Below, piece after piece: positions 19,407 to 28,740 of a stretch of 64,000 nucleotides of DNA. Location of the stretch: the NCBI RefSeq assembly GCF_001663155.1, contig NZ_CP015963.1, positions 868,001 through 932,000 of the forward strand, written 5' to 3'. The position numbers and the translations under genes are program-made. The DNA comes from Altererythrobacter ishigakiensis. Its GTDB lineage: Bacteria; Pseudomonadota; Alphaproteobacteria; Sphingomonadales; Sphingomonadaceae. The notes beneath the pieces were generated by a model. That model made no database searches. It was given only the letters and a program-made list of their open reading frames with translations, and was not told the DNA's origin. Every line of letters starts with the position of its first letter. The stretch's first letter is position 1.

Positions 19407-19450
19407 AAAATGATCGATTATGATTGTATTGACTATTTTGATTATCGTGC
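19407..19450. promoter_or_regulatory. AT-rich direct repeats with 10-bp period, candidate DeoR-family operator
   Basis: The stretch reads as consecutive decamers AAAATGATCG, ATTATGATTG, TATTGACTAT, TTTGATTATC, immediately upstream of the -35 box of TonB receptor 1. Close matches occur at 26544-26603, 31315-31339, 43823-43839 and 48898-48927. Direct repeats at helical spacing suit DeoR-family regulators such as the one encoded at 23170. Confidence 0.5.
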
Positions 19451-20209
19451 CAGCCATCCGCCATCGACAGCCAGAATGTGTCCCTGAACATAGTCTGCGG
19501 CCTTGCTGGCCAAAAACACTGCAGCTCCACCAATGTCTGAAGGTTCACCCCAGCGCCCTTCAGGAATGCGCTCCAATATTTGGCGATTGCGCGTTTCGTC
19601 GGCTTGCAATGCTGCTGTATTGTTGGTCGCGATGTAGCCGGGCGCGATCGCATTAACGTTGATACCCTTCGCAGCCCATTCATTGGCAAGTAGTTTTGTG
19701 AGACCACCAACTCCACTTTTGGAAGCTGTGTAGCTTGGGACTCGAATTCCTCCTTGAAAAGTCAGCATCGAAGCGATGTTTATGATCTTCCCCCGGTCGC
19801 TATCCTGACTGGCCCATTCGACCATATGCCTGCCGACCGCCTGACAAAGGAAAAATAGGGTCTTCAGATTTGTGTCGACCACCGCATCCCAGTCTTCTTC
19901 GGAAAATTCGAGTGCATCGTCGCGCCGAATGATACCTGCATTATTCACGAGAATGTCTATCTTCCCCAGCTCGGCGGCGACCCGAGTGACCACGTCTTGA
20001 ACGGGATCGATGCTGGATAGGTCAGCGCCGATTAGCATCGCGTTTCGACCTTCCGCCTCGACCAGCGCCTTGGTCTCTTCCGCTGCGCTACGCCCAACAA
20101 GAGCCAGATCGGCACCGGCTTGCGCGAGAGCCACAGCGATCCCTTGGCCTATTCCGGTATTTGCTCCTGTTACAATGGCCGTTCGGCCAAATAGACTAAA
20201 CATGCTCAT
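19442..20209 (-). CDS. kduD: 2-dehydro-3-deoxy-D-gluconate 5-dehydrogenase (SDR family)
   Basis: The 255-residue short-chain dehydrogenase has the NAD-binding motif TGANTGIGQG (about 14-23), NNAGI, and a catalytic SYTASKSG (Tyr and Lys) near 157-164. The GEPSDIGGAAVFLAS segment and C-terminal YVQGHILAVDGGWLAR match the KduD group closely. It interconverts 2,5-diketo-3-deoxygluconate and 2-keto-3-deoxygluconate, the step after KduI or DhuI in the breakdown of unsaturated uronates released by lyases and GH105. It follows the FAH-family gene by 105 bp. Its ATG overlaps the stop of a short out-of-frame reading stretch (ATGA). Confidence 0.92.
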   Translation of the reverse strand: MSMFSLFGRTAIVTGANTGIGQGIAVALAQAGADLALVGRSAAEETKALVEAEGRNAMLIGADLSSIDPVQDVVTRVAAELGKIDILVNNAGIIRRDDALEFSEEDWDAVVDTNLKTLFFLCQAVGRHMVEWASQDSDRGKIINIASMLTFQGGIRVPSYTASKSGVGGLTKLLANEWAAKGINVNAIAPGYIATNNTAALQADETRNRQILERIPEGRWGEPSDIGGAAVFLASKAADYVQGHILAVDGGWLAR

Positions 20210-20314
20210 GCTGGTGCACTCAATTCCTTCTTGAATTCATAACTAAGATTGGGGTCGAAACCGACCGGCGGCTCAAATGGGTTTTGCCTGAATATCTGTG
20301 AGCGTTGCCATGCT
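20210..20314 (-). other. 105-bp gap with a possible frameshifted small ORF coupled to kduD
   Basis: After the hydratase stop, ATG 20302 opens MATLTDIQAKPI and stops. One base away, a second frame reads NPFEPPVGFDPNLSYEFKK and continues to a TGA that overlaps the kduD start as ATGA. The second frame has no ATG, GTG or TTG start. Removing one C would join both into a peptide of about 34 residues. It may be a decayed small gene or chance. Confidence 0.25.
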
Positions 20315-21124
20315 TCACGAGAGTGGCCCCTGACGCGTCAGCTCGAGATCAATTTCACCGAGCTCCGCAAAAGATATGCTGCTTCGCGCGCCGACGTTTG
20401 CCTCATGTATGCCCGTAATGGCACCGGTCGAAATGAACGTTCCGGTTGAAAGAGCGCGGCCTGCTCGCGCAGCGTGATCAATGCAAAAGTCGCGCGCAGC
20501 CAAAGCCTGATCGCTCAATCGGTCTAGCGTCCGGGTGCCGATTAGTTCTCCATCGACTGAAATAGAGACCGTGATAGGCTGATCGTAGTTCGCCCAATCC
20601 ATCACCTCTGGCCCGATCAATAGACCGTTGTTGTTGCCAAAGTCACAGACTACCGCAGTCGGACCATACCCGTTGATGTCCGGGACAGGGCTGCTAGCGA
20701 TCTCGGCACCAATAAATACTCGGTCTTGATCGCGAGTTGCGCCAAGCTTCACCACTAGCTCAGGTTCGATAGCGCCGAACCCGCCATCAAAGATTGGCAT
20801 CGGGGAGCTCACACCAGGCGTCGAATGGCTAACGTTCTGAGAAAAAATCGGACCCACGAGCCAATCAGCTCCAAGCTCTTGCCGCAAGGCTTCCGGGATT
20901 CCACCCACCTTCCAGCCAACGATCTGATCTGGCCAGTGTTGGATCGAACGATTTTGGATGGCGTAGGCTTCAATCAGGCTTGAAGGAGGTACGCCGGGAA
21001 AACGGTTCAAGGCAATTCCAGCAGCGCGAGCTTCGAGTAAGCACTCTGAAATGCGGATTTCGGGTTGGCTTAGTGTCGCACCCGAACCGCCGTTTGCCAG
21101 AATGATTCGCTGATCGAGCGTCAT
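20315..21124 (-). CDS. FAH-superfamily 2-keto-4-pentenoate hydratase-like protein
   Basis: The 269-residue cytoplasmic protein shows the MhpD pattern: AYAIQNRSIQHWPDQIVGWKVGG near 50-72, EPELVVKLG (the metal-binding acidic segment), and a C-terminal GAITGIHEANVGARSSISF. Family members hydrate or decarboxylate 2-keto-4-enoates or hydrolyse acylpyruvates with a divalent metal. There is no aromatic pathway here; its position one gene before kduD suggests that it acts on a 2-keto-3-deoxy sugar acid or a dehydrated side product, which is inference. The divergent promoter region holds the LacI-type operator at 21237. Confidence 0.8.
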   Translation of the reverse strand: MTLDQRIILANGGSGATLSQPEIRISECLLEARAAGIALNRFPGVPPSSLIEAYAIQNRSIQHWPDQIVGWKVGGIPEALRQELGADWLVGPIFSQNVSHSTPGVSSPMPIFDGGFGAIEPELVVKLGATRDQDRVFIGAEIASSPVPDINGYGPTAVVCDFGNNNGLLIGPEVMDWANYDQPITVSISVDGELIGTRTLDRLSDQALAARDFCIDHAARAGRALSTGTFISTGAITGIHEANVGARSSISFAELGEIDLELTRQGPLS

Positions 21125-21236
21125 GCGCTCGTCGCAAATTTGAAATGAACATCGAAAATCTTACGCATCCCATCCCTGCATTGCGCCACCTGCCCGATTC
21201 CGAGTGTGTCACATAGGTCCCTCTGCCGACCATTAT

Positions 21237-21250
21237 TGACACCGGTATCA
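21237..21250. promoter_or_regulatory. LacI-type operator, copy 1
   Basis: TGACACCGGTATCA is a near-perfect palindrome (one asymmetric pair) in the divergent region between the FAH-family gene and the beta-helix gene at 21297. It shares TGACACCGGT with intergenic copies at 51792 (minus orientation) and 61720. The central CG with symmetric flanks is typical of LacI-family operators. Confidence 0.7.
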
Positions 21251-21296
21251 TCTGAGGTCAATACCGTCGCTGATTGATCTATATCGGGAGTGAATA

Positions 21297-23012
21297 GTGA
21301 TGATCGCTAGGCGAATTGTTCCAAGCAAAGTCAGAGTGTTATCATTGCTAGCAGTAGGCCAGGTTGTATTGACGAACCCCGCCGCAGCGCAAAATTTTCC
21401 TGAAATAATTGTCGATGAGTCGGTGCAAGCAGAACAACCGTTGCCAGACTTTTCATATGCTGGCTACGAATTCGGCCTAGAGGCGATTCCTCACATTGAA
21501 CAAGTTATCGACGTCGCGGATTACGGCGCGATCCCCGATGATCGGAAGGACGATAGCAGCGCGCTGCTCGCTGCCCTGAAGGCTGCACATTCTAGCACGG
21601 GGCCTGTTCGTGTTCAGCTGCACTCTGGTCGCTATCTTTTGAGCGAAATTCTTTGGATCGAGCGAAGCGGGATCGTGCTTTCGGGCATGGGTATGGGGGA
21701 GGGCGGAACAGAGCTCTTCATGCCACGGCCCCTGAACCAGATCGATGACGGTGGCGCCCTCGACGAAATTCGCATTTATTTGAAGGAAAACGACAAATAC
21801 GAACGCATCAAGGACGCCAATCTGGAGGTACTCTTCTCGCCGTACAGTTGGAGCGCCGGATTTATATGGACTCGGGTTCCCGATGGTCGTCACGCGACAT
21901 ATCTTGAGCGCTATGATCGCCCTATCAGCAGGGTCACGGAGATTGCTTCGGGCGTGCAGTTTACCCGTGAGCTCATCGTTTCGGATCCGAGTCGCCTGAC
22001 GGTTGGCGACGTCTTGCAGATCAATTGGCATAACCGCGAAGGCCCCGATGGTCCCCTGGTGAAATCACTTTACGGAGATACGTCAGAGAAGATCGGAAGC
22101 AGGCATTGGGAGTTGCCTGATCGCCCGCTTGTGCGGCAAGCCACGCGTATCGAAGCGATCGAGGGTGATCGCGTTGTAATCGCAGACCCACTGCTTCACT
22201 CAATCAACAAGGAGCTACCGGCCTACTTTTCATCGTGGGAGCACCTATCCGAAGTAGGAATACAGGACATTTCGCTCGTCTTCCCGGACAATCCGGATTT
22301 TGGGCATCACAACGAGAGCGGTTTCAACGGAATCTACTTCACTGGTGTCCACAATGGTTGGATCCGCAATGTCAGGATTGCGAACAGCGATAGCGGAATT
22401 CTGACGGACGATCTTGCGAATGTCACGATCGGTAACATTGTGACTGAAGGACGGCACACAGCGCACTATAGCGTACACATCGGCAATGTTCACAATGTGC
22501 TTGTCGATGGGCTCAACGTTTTCAATCCAACTGTTCACGCACTCAGCTTCAACACACAGTCGACCAAGTCGGTCTATAAGGATGCAGTAGTTTGGACCAC
22601 TCCGACGCTCGACCAGCACGCAGGTGCGAACCATCAGAACCTCTATGACAATGTGACTGTCCACGTGAAGCCGGATCAGACAGCGGAAGATGGGACACCG
22701 ATGTATGATCTCTACAAAGCCGGTGGGGCTGGATACTGGCTCCCTGGGCACGGGCGCTATAATACCGCATGGAATGTCAACGTGGTGGTTGGGAGCGGAG
22801 TGGAACCGGGTGGCGAAATCGTGATCCTGGGCGGTTCCGAGGGTCCTGATGCGAGGATTATTGGGTTGCATGGCAATCGAACAATTCGGTTAGATCACAC
22901 ACCGGAGCCCTATCTGGAATGGCTGAACAAGCCAGTTTTGGCGATACCTTCGCTATACACGCATCAATTGGGCAAACGAATAGAGTCTGCCGACTCAGAT
23001 CTAAATGACTGA
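21297..23012 (+). CDS. Secreted right-handed beta-helix protein, possible polysaccharide lyase
   Basis: The protein of 570-571 residues (GTG 21297 or ATG 21300, behind GGGAG) has a signal peptide ending NPAAAQ. It then shows the pectate-lyase superfamily entry VIDVADYGAIPDDRKDDSSA (about 69-88) and beta-helix coils including GIYFTGVHNGWIRNVRI and HNVLVDGLNVFN. TLDQHAGANHQNLYDNVTV near 440-458 recalls DUF4955-type proteins of algal-polymer loci, a weak assignment from memory. Divergence from the hydratase-kduD pair and a shared LacI-type operator tie it to uronate use. It could be a new lyase or an epimerase; the catalytic residues are not identifiable. Confidence 0.65.
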   Translation: MMIARRIVPSKVRVLSLLAVGQVVLTNPAAAQNFPEIIVDESVQAEQPLPDFSYAGYEFGLEAIPHIEQVIDVADYGAIPDDRKDDSSALLAALKAAHSSTGPVRVQLHSGRYLLSEILWIERSGIVLSGMGMGEGGTELFMPRPLNQIDDGGALDEIRIYLKENDKYERIKDANLEVLFSPYSWSAGFIWTRVPDGRHATYLERYDRPISRVTEIASGVQFTRELIVSDPSRLTVGDVLQINWHNREGPDGPLVKSLYGDTSEKIGSRHWELPDRPLVRQATRIEAIEGDRVVIADPLLHSINKELPAYFSSWEHLSEVGIQDISLVFPDNPDFGHHNESGFNGIYFTGVHNGWIRNVRIANSDSGILTDDLANVTIGNIVTEGRHTAHYSVHIGNVHNVLVDGLNVFNPTVHALSFNTQSTKSVYKDAVVWTTPTLDQHAGANHQNLYDNVTVHVKPDQTAEDGTPMYDLYKAGGAGYWLPGHGRYNTAWNVNVVVGSGVEPGGEIVILGGSEGPDARIIGLHGNRTIRLDHTPEPYLEWLNKPVLAIPSLYTHQLGKRIESADSDLND

Positions 23013-23169
23013 CAAAAAACACTATTCTCGGCGCCCCATATCGATCGCTGAGCAAAAATGCGCAAAAGCAATCAGTTCGCACTTGATACTATACTGAGCA
23101 ACATGCAGGGAAATCGCGAAGATAGTTTTGCGCTCATCGGAGCGTCGAATAGCGACACAGGATTTTCGC

Positions 23170-23967
23170 ATGCACGCAGCCGAACGCGAAGAAATCATTC
23201 TTGAGGCCCTAAAAAAGAAGGGCTTCACGACCTATCGCCATCTAGAGGCTAACGTAAAAGCTTCGCCCGCGACAATCAGACGGGATCTCGCTCGTCTCGA
23301 GAAGCAAGGTAAGATAGTTCGCCTTCATGGAGGTGCAAAAGCGATTGATGCAGATTCCGCAGGGGTCGGAGCGCCGCCAAGCCTAGCGGGAACGCCCTTC
23401 GAGAAATCGCTTAAACAGAACATCACCGCCAAGCGAGCGATCGGCAAAGCAGCTGCGAAACTTTGCGCGCCTGGTGAAGGCGTCATAATCGATGGCGGGA
23501 CGACGACCTACCAGATGTGTGAGCATTTGGACGACCTCAATCTTCAAGTCCTTACCAACTCGCTCCACATCGTGAACGCATTGCTGCGCCAGGAAACAAC
23601 GCAGCTACTTGTTCCATCAGGACCGATCTTTCGAGAGCAGAACATTATTCTCGCCCCGGCAGGTGAAACCACAATGCCGAACTTTCATGCCAGCAAGCTT
23701 TTTCTTGGCGCGGCGGCGGTGAGCGCTAGGGGCATTTTTCAAGCGGATGCGTTGCTTGTCGCAAGCCAGCGCAGGTTCCTTGACAGGACCGATGAGGTTA
23801 TCCTTGTCGTTGACAGCAGTAAGTTGCACTCATCCTCGGGTGCGATTGTATGTGAACTTGATCGCATCGACCGTATGATCACTGATGATCGCGCTGATCC
23901 GAAAGCTATCAATCAATTACGCGACGCCGGCTTGAAACAGATCGACCTTGTCGAGCCTGCCAGCTAA
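23170..23967 (+). CDS. DeoR-family transcriptional regulator, candidate rhamnose/polysaccharide regulator
   Basis: ATG 23170 follows AGGA and gives 265 residues beginning [18 protein letters not shown]. The winged helix-turn-helix covers about 3-58 ([27 protein letters not shown]). The C-terminal sugar-phosphate-binding domain contains [11 protein letters not shown] (about 107-117) and [11 protein letters not shown]. DeoR proteins usually repress until a phosphorylated sugar binds; the rhizobial rhamnose regulator RhaR belongs to this family. It converges on the lldD-like gene, overlapping it by 4 bp at the stops, next to the rhamnose genes. Rhamnulose 1-phosphate as ligand is an inference. 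Confidence 0.88.
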   Translation: MHAAEREEIILEALKKKGFTTYRHLEANVKASPATIRRDLARLEKQGKIVRLHGGAKAIDADSAGVGAPPSLAGTPFEKSLKQNITAKRAIGKAAAKLCAPGEGVIIDGGTTTYQMCEHLDDLNLQVLTNSLHIVNALLRQETTQLLVPSGPIFREQNIILAPAGETTMPNFHASKLFLGAAAVSARGIFQADALLVASQRRFLDRTDEVILVVDSSKLHSSSGAIVCELDRIDRMITDDRADPKAINQLRDAGLKQIDLVEPAS

Positions 23968-25118
23968 TCTGTAGCAATAGTCATCAGAATATCGGGTGTG
24001 ATATCCTCGATTGAATTCACCCCGGTCAGAGACATAGCCACTTTCATTTCAGCTTCGATCAGCTGAAGCACATGCGAGACGCCGCTTTCGCCTCGCGCGC
24101 CGAGAGCATAGGCCCAAGCACGGCCAAGTAATACGCCCTTGGCGCCAAGAGCTATCATTCGGACTACGTCCAGCCCAGATCGTACTCCGCCATCGGCCAG
24201 AACTGTCAGGCGATCGCTCACAGCCTGTGCGATTGGCGGGAGGGCCTTTGCGGTAGCTGGCACTCCGTCCAGTTGACGACCACCATGATTTGACACGACC
24301 AGTCCATCTGCACCTAGGTCAGCAGCTCTTTCGGCATCCTCCGGGTCGAGTATGCCCTTGATAATTAGCGGACCTTTCCATTCGCTGCGAATGAAGTCTA
24401 GGTCATCCCAGGTCACGCTGGGGTCGAAGTTATTCCGCATCCAAGCGAAAAAGTCCTCGATGCCGGACTTGTCGCCCAGGACTGGTGCCACATTGCCAAG
24501 GTTATGTGGACGACCATTGATACCTACGTCCCATGCCCAGTTGGGCCTCAAGGCTCCCTGCCAGGTCCGTCGGATCGCTCCAGCAATTCCCGGCGCGCCG
24601 GCCAACCCGGAGTGATAGTCGCGATAGCGGCTGCCAGGTACTGGCATATCAACGGTGAACACCAATGCGGTGCAGCCAACCGCTACCGCGCGGGCCATCA
24701 ATTCGCGCATGAACCCGCGATCGCGGATCATATAGAGCTGGAACCAGAAGGGCTCGCTGCTGGCAGCTGCGACTTCTTCAATATTGCACGCTGACACCGT
24801 TGACAGAGTGAAGGGAATACTCGCCTTGTTCGCGGCGCGCACGGCCTGGCATTCACCGCGCCTTGCATTCATTCCGGCCAGTCCAATCGGCGCAAGCGCC
24901 ACCGGTAGCGCCAAAGTTTGATCGAACAATTGAGTCGATAGATTGATCTGCGAGACATCGCGCAGCACCCTCTGGCGCAAGGCTACATCTTTAAGCTCGG
25001 CCATGTTGCGCTCGAGCGTGACCTCAGCATAGGAGCCTCCGTCAATATACTCGAACAGAAAGTGTGGCAGGCGCCGACGTGCCAGTTCGCGATAGTCGAT
25101 TGCGCTCGCGGCGATCAT
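23964..25118 (-). CDS. lldD: FMN-dependent alpha-hydroxy-acid dehydrogenase (L-lactate dehydrogenase, LldD-like)
   Basis: The 384-residue protein starts [18 protein letters not shown] at an ATG overlapping the kinase stop (ATGA). [20 protein letters not shown] (about 20-39), [26 protein letters not shown] with the catalytic histidine, and the FMN phosphate-binding [13 protein letters not shown] are all present. It oxidises L-lactate to pyruvate with electrons to the respiratory chain. In this place it would use L-lactate from L-lactaldehyde, the three-carbon product of rhamnulose 1-phosphate cleavage. It is the second gene of a two-gene operon with the FGGY kinase. Confidence 0.88.
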   Translation of the reverse strand: MIAASAIDYRELARRRLPHFLFEYIDGGSYAEVTLERNMAELKDVALRQRVLRDVSQINLSTQLFDQTLALPVALAPIGLAGMNARRGECQAVRAANKASIPFTLSTVSACNIEEVAAASSEPFWFQLYMIRDRGFMRELMARAVAVGCTALVFTVDMPVPGSRYRDYHSGLAGAPGIAGAIRRTWQGALRPNWAWDVGINGRPHNLGNVAPVLGDKSGIEDFFAWMRNNFDPSVTWDDLDFIRSEWKGPLIIKGILDPEDAERAADLGADGLVVSNHGGRQLDGVPATAKALPPIAQAVSDRLTVLADGGVRSGLDVVRMIALGAKGVLLGRAWAYALGARGESGVSHVLQLIEAEMKVAMSLTGVNSIEDITPDILMTIATD

Positions 25119-26515
25119 GCGGCGGCCATCTGAGCTTTGAGCCACGCTGCGCGATAACCAGTGAGATCTTCTCCCAATGGTTCGATCTGCGTCAGCCCGC
25201 CTAACGGGCGTATGCTCGGGTCGATCAGTCTCAGTGCACCGAAGCTCACATCATTGTGCGCGTTTGCAACAAAGACTTTTGTGTCGGGCCTAAGGCTTGC
25301 GAGCGCTCGAACAAATACCTCTGCCTCTGCAAAGCGCCCTTCGACCAACAGGCATTCCTTAGAGCCAATAAGATCGAGTGAGGTGTCTGCAACCAGGGCT
25401 GCATAGAGACAAGCGCCTGCACGCCTCGCAAACCAATCATCAGGTCGGTTTACCCAACCACCTTGCCCTTGCGGGTATGGACCGTTGCCGGGCGCGAGGG
25501 TCGGCAAGACCATGGCGGATTCGGCAATTACCCGGGGCACTGCCTTGAGCAGACGAGGTTGGTCGGGCTTGATATCAACTTGCCGCGTATCAATTTGAAT
25601 CAGAGTCTCGATTTCACGCCCGCCCATGAAGCGGGCTGATGGCACGGGATTGCCGAATGCGTCGACATTGACCAAGCAATCGCGCGCCTCAGGCAGCCCG
25701 GCCAGATTGATCCCGCTCTCAGCCAAACGCATCGCAATGAACCATGTGCCGGTCGAAAGTATCGTCGCTTCACGATTCTCGATTTCATGAAACCCGCGTG
25801 CCGCGTTCAATGCTGCGTTTGAGTCATGCAAACCTGCCAAGACCTTTGCTGTTTCAGGTAGTCCGGTCTTCTCAGCCAGGTTCGAGCGCAAGGAACCTAT
25901 GACATCTCTTGCCTCTACAACCGGCGCGAAGCGTTCCGCCCAGCCTCGCGCCATAGCAAGGCGGGAGAAGTCCTTGCTTGCTGGCGCCCAGAGGTCTGAA
26001 TGGCAGCCCATACTTGTTGCCTCGGTGCGCGCTTCACCTGACAAGAACCAGCCCCAGTATTGAGCCCAAGGTAGCAACGTCGACTTGGATATCAGTTCCG
26101 GATGAAGGTGTTCCATCCAGAACAGCTGAGCTCCAAAATTGAGCCCAGCGGGAAGTTTTGGTGACCCCGTTTCCACAAAAGGTGTTCTGACCGCATCGTA
26201 CTGAGTACGTATTGTTGCCGGCAGCTCTTGTTCATAGTCGATTGGAGGGAAGGCCAGTTCGTTTTTGCTGAGAGCGGCTACACCTGCGCCATGAGCAACA
26301 GGCACAATGTATTCTACAGGATGACCTGCAAAGCTGGACAAGGCAGAGGTAAGCCATTCTCCTATGCCTTTGGCATCCAGTCGGCGTATCCCGTCGACCT
26401 CTACAACTTCATTGGGGCGAGTCTCTCGAGCGACCATTTCGCCATCGCGAGACCATAGGCTAACCTTGGCTAGCGTCTTGCCGATATCGACAACTATCGC
26501 AAAACCGTGCTTCAA
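25115..26515 (-). CDS. FGGY-family carbohydrate kinase, probable L-rhamnulokinase
   Basis: The 466-residue kinase begins [20 protein letters not shown] with the FGGY phosphate loop altered to DIGKT, which is frequent in rhamnulose/fuculose-type kinases of proteobacteria. [15 protein letters not shown] (about 233-247) carries the catalytic Asp and [12 protein letters not shown] the second ATP loop. Its position between lldD and the divergent aldolase fusion and rhamnose isomerase genes assigns it to L-rhamnulose phosphorylation; the substrate is contextual. The promoter region to the divergent gene contains the direct repeats at 26544-26603. Confidence 0.82.
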   Translation of the reverse strand: MKHGFAIVVDIGKTLAKVSLWSRDGEMVARETRPNEVVEVDGIRRLDAKGIGEWLTSALSSFAGHPVEYIVPVAHGAGVAALSKNELAFPPIDYEQELPATIRTQYDAVRTPFVETGSPKLPAGLNFGAQLFWMEHLHPELISKSTLLPWAQYWGWFLSGEARTEATSMGCHSDLWAPASKDFSRLAMARGWAERFAPVVEARDVIGSLRSNLAEKTGLPETAKVLAGLHDSNAALNAARGFHEIENREATILSTGTWFIAMRLAESGINLAGLPEARDCLVNVDAFGNPVPSARFMGGREIETLIQIDTRQVDIKPDQPRLLKAVPRVIAESAMVLPTLAPGNGPYPQGQGGWVNRPDDWFARRAGACLYAALVADTSLDLIGSKECLLVEGRFAEAEVFVRALASLRPDTKVFVANAHNDVSFGALRLIDPSIRPLGGLTQIEPLGEDLTGYRAAWLKAQMAAA

Positions 26516-26543
26516 AACAAACTCCCAAGGTCCCGTTGTGAAC

Positions 26544-26603
26544 TTTATTGATTGCGGATTAGCGAAAATGATTGATTTTGAAAAGACCGAATGATAATGA
26601 TTG
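26544..26603. promoter_or_regulatory. Repeated TGATTG elements between kinase and aldolase genes, candidate DeoR operator
   Basis: TTATTGATTG, AAAATGATTG and TAATGATTGG occur at 26544, 26564 and 26594, in 10-bp register, in the 92-bp divergent control region of the two rhamnose operons. They match the decamers upstream of TonB receptor 1 and the NCS1 permease. Confidence 0.5.
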
Positions 26604-26607
26604 GATC

Positions 26608-28719
26608 ATGAATATGCACGCCTCCTTGGCTGACGCAGCCATTCCGTTCGCTATCCCTGTCAATCGCTGGGATGAGCAAGTTGCATCAAGTATGACGGAA
26701 TCGGAGCTTTTGCTCTATCGGTCAAATCTGTTGGGTGCAGACTTAACTGTCACAAACTTTGGCGGTGGCAATACGTCAGCAAAGGTGATGGAGAGCGATC
26801 CACTTACAGGAAGTGACGTTGAGGTGCTTTGGGTCAAGGGGTCTGGCGGCGACATCGGTTCCATGGGGATGGATGGCTTTGCCACACTATATCAAGAAAA
26901 ACTGCTCGCCCTTGAGTCGCATTATGAGGGAGAGGACGATGACGATAAAATGGTCGGGTTCCTCCCTCATTGTACTTTTAATCTGAACGGTCGTGCGGCC
27001 AGTATTGATACGCCGCTTCACTCGCTTCTACCCTACAAGCATATAGATCACGTGCATCCCGACGCCATTATCGCTTTGGCTGCATCCAGCGGTGGTGAGG
27101 CGGCAACAAAGGAGTTGTGGGGCGACGAAATCGGCTGGCTGCCATGGAAGCGGCCGGGTTTCACGCTGGGCGTGCAGATCCGCGATTTTGCGAAAGCGAA
27201 TCCGCAAGCAAAGGGCGCGATGCTTGCGGGTCACGGTATCATCTGCTGGGCGGATACGGCCAAGGAATGCTATGATCAGACTGTTCGTTTGATAGCCGAG
27301 GCTGCGGATTACTTGAATTCCAAACTTGCGGGTGGCCCTGCTTTTGGCGGTGCAAGCGTAGCGCCTCGCGAAGACCGGGCCAAGGTGGCGGCGGACTTGA
27401 TGCCGCGCCTTCGGGCTCTGATGGTTGGTGATCGTCGGAAAGTTGGCCATTTTTCTGACGATGAAGCCACGCTGGAATTCGTTGGCAGCATTGATTTCGC
27501 GCGCCTGGCCGCGCTCGGAACGTCGTGTCCTGACCATTTCCTTCGCACCAAGATCGCTCCGCTAACATTGGATGTAGATCGGCTAGAAGATGATGCTTAT
27601 CTTGAGAAGTCGATCGCTGACTATCGAGAGCTGTATGCGGCCTATTATGAGCGCTGCAAGCGTGACAATTCCCCTGCCATGCGTGACGCAAACCCGGTTG
27701 TCGTTCTTGTTCCGGGCGTCGGCCGTATGACCTTCGCCAAGGACAAGGCAACGGCGCGAATTGCTGGCGAATTCTATCTCAATGCGATCAATGTGATGCG
27801 CGGAGCAGAGGCAATTGGAGACTATATAGCGCTTGATGAGCAAGAAGCCTTCGACATTGAATATTGGCTCCTTGAGGAAGCCAAGCTGCAACGTATGCCA
27901 GCGCCCAAAGAGATGGTCGGCAAGATTGCACTTGTGACTGGGGGTGCCGGCGGAATTGGCGCAGCTGTGGCTGAACGGATGCTTCGCGAAGGTGCTTGTG
28001 TCATGTTGGCTGATCGCGACGAAAGCGCGGCAAGGACAATAGAATCAGATTTAGCAGAGGTCTTCGGCAAAGACGTTGTTCGTTCTGTTACCTGCGATGT
28101 CACTGACGAAGATCAAGTCAGTGCAGCCCTCGATACGTGTGCGCTGGAATTCGGTGGCCTTGACGTTTTGGTCGCGAACGCTGGGATCGCCTCATCAGCA
28201 CCAATTGGGGAAACCACGACTGAGCTCTGGAGCAAGAACTTTGATGTGTTGGCACAGGGCTATTTCTTGACAGCGAAATACGCGTGGCCGCTGTTGCAAG
28301 GCATGTCACAGCAGGGCGGCTCCAGTGTGGTGTTTGTTGGTTCAAAGAATGCTGTCGCTGCTGCGAAGAACGCGAGCGCATATGCAAGTGCAAAGGCGGC
28401 GGCGAATCATTTGGCCCGTTGCTTGGCGCTGGAAGGCGCTGACGATGGCATCCGCGTAAACATCGTCAATCCAGATGCTGTGATCAAGGGTAGCCGGATT
28501 TGGGATGGTGATTGGCGTCAGGAACGCGCGGGCGCGCATGGCATCGACTCAGGCGACGAGCTCGAGGAACACTACCGCCAGCGGTCAATGCTGAAACGGT
28601 CTGTCTTGCCACAAGATATTGCCGAAGCGACCTATTGGTTGGCAAGCGACGCCTCCGCGAAGTCGACCGGCAACATGATAAATGTCGATGCCGGCAATGC
28701 TCAAGCATTTACGCGATAG
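26608..28719 (+). CDS. rhaD: Bifunctional rhamnulose-1-phosphate aldolase / short-chain dehydrogenase fusion
   Basis: The 703-residue protein joins a class II aldolase/adducin domain (about 30-410; GGGNTSAKV, zinc-ligand HCTFNLNGR, HSLLPYKHIDHVHPDAI, GHGIICWAD) to an SDR domain (about 425-700; VTGGAGGIGAAVAERM, ANAGIASS, AYASAKAAANH, NMINVDAGNAQA). The aldolase cuts L-rhamnulose 1-phosphate to DHAP and L-lactaldehyde; the dehydrogenase oxidises the aldehyde to L-lactate, as in the RhaEW type of Bacillus and the RhaD of rhizobia. ATG 26608 is chosen; ATG 26614 is also possible. It heads the plus-strand operon with rhaI and GH105. Confidence 0.9.
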   Translation: MNMHASLADAAIPFAIPVNRWDEQVASSMTESELLLYRSNLLGADLTVTNFGGGNTSAKVMESDPLTGSDVEVLWVKGSGGDIGSMGMDGFATLYQEKLLALESHYEGEDDDDKMVGFLPHCTFNLNGRAASIDTPLHSLLPYKHIDHVHPDAIIALAASSGGEAATKELWGDEIGWLPWKRPGFTLGVQIRDFAKANPQAKGAMLAGHGIICWADTAKECYDQTVRLIAEAADYLNSKLAGGPAFGGASVAPREDRAKVAADLMPRLRALMVGDRRKVGHFSDDEATLEFVGSIDFARLAALGTSCPDHFLRTKIAPLTLDVDRLEDDAYLEKSIADYRELYAAYYERCKRDNSPAMRDANPVVVLVPGVGRMTFAKDKATARIAGEFYLNAINVMRGAEAIGDYIALDEQEAFDIEYWLLEEAKLQRMPAPKEMVGKIALVTGGAGGIGAAVAERMLREGACVMLADRDESAARTIESDLAEVFGKDVVRSVTCDVTDEDQVSAALDTCALEFGGLDVLVANAGIASSAPIGETTTELWSKNFDVLAQGYFLTAKYAWPLLQGMSQQGGSSVVFVGSKNAVAAAKNASAYASAKAAANHLARCLALEGADDGIRVNIVNPDAVIKGSRIWDGDWRQERAGAHGIDSGDELEEHYRQRSMLKRSVLPQDIAEATYWLASDASAKSTGNMINVDAGNAQAFTR

Positions 28720-28740
28720 ATTGAGCGGCGGAGAGGAAAC

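Noticed and set aside
22245..22871. Minus-strand open frame of 208 codons
   Set aside because: It lies wholly inside the beta-helix gene on the other strand, has no recognisable motif or ribosome site, and is explained by codon bias of the real gene.
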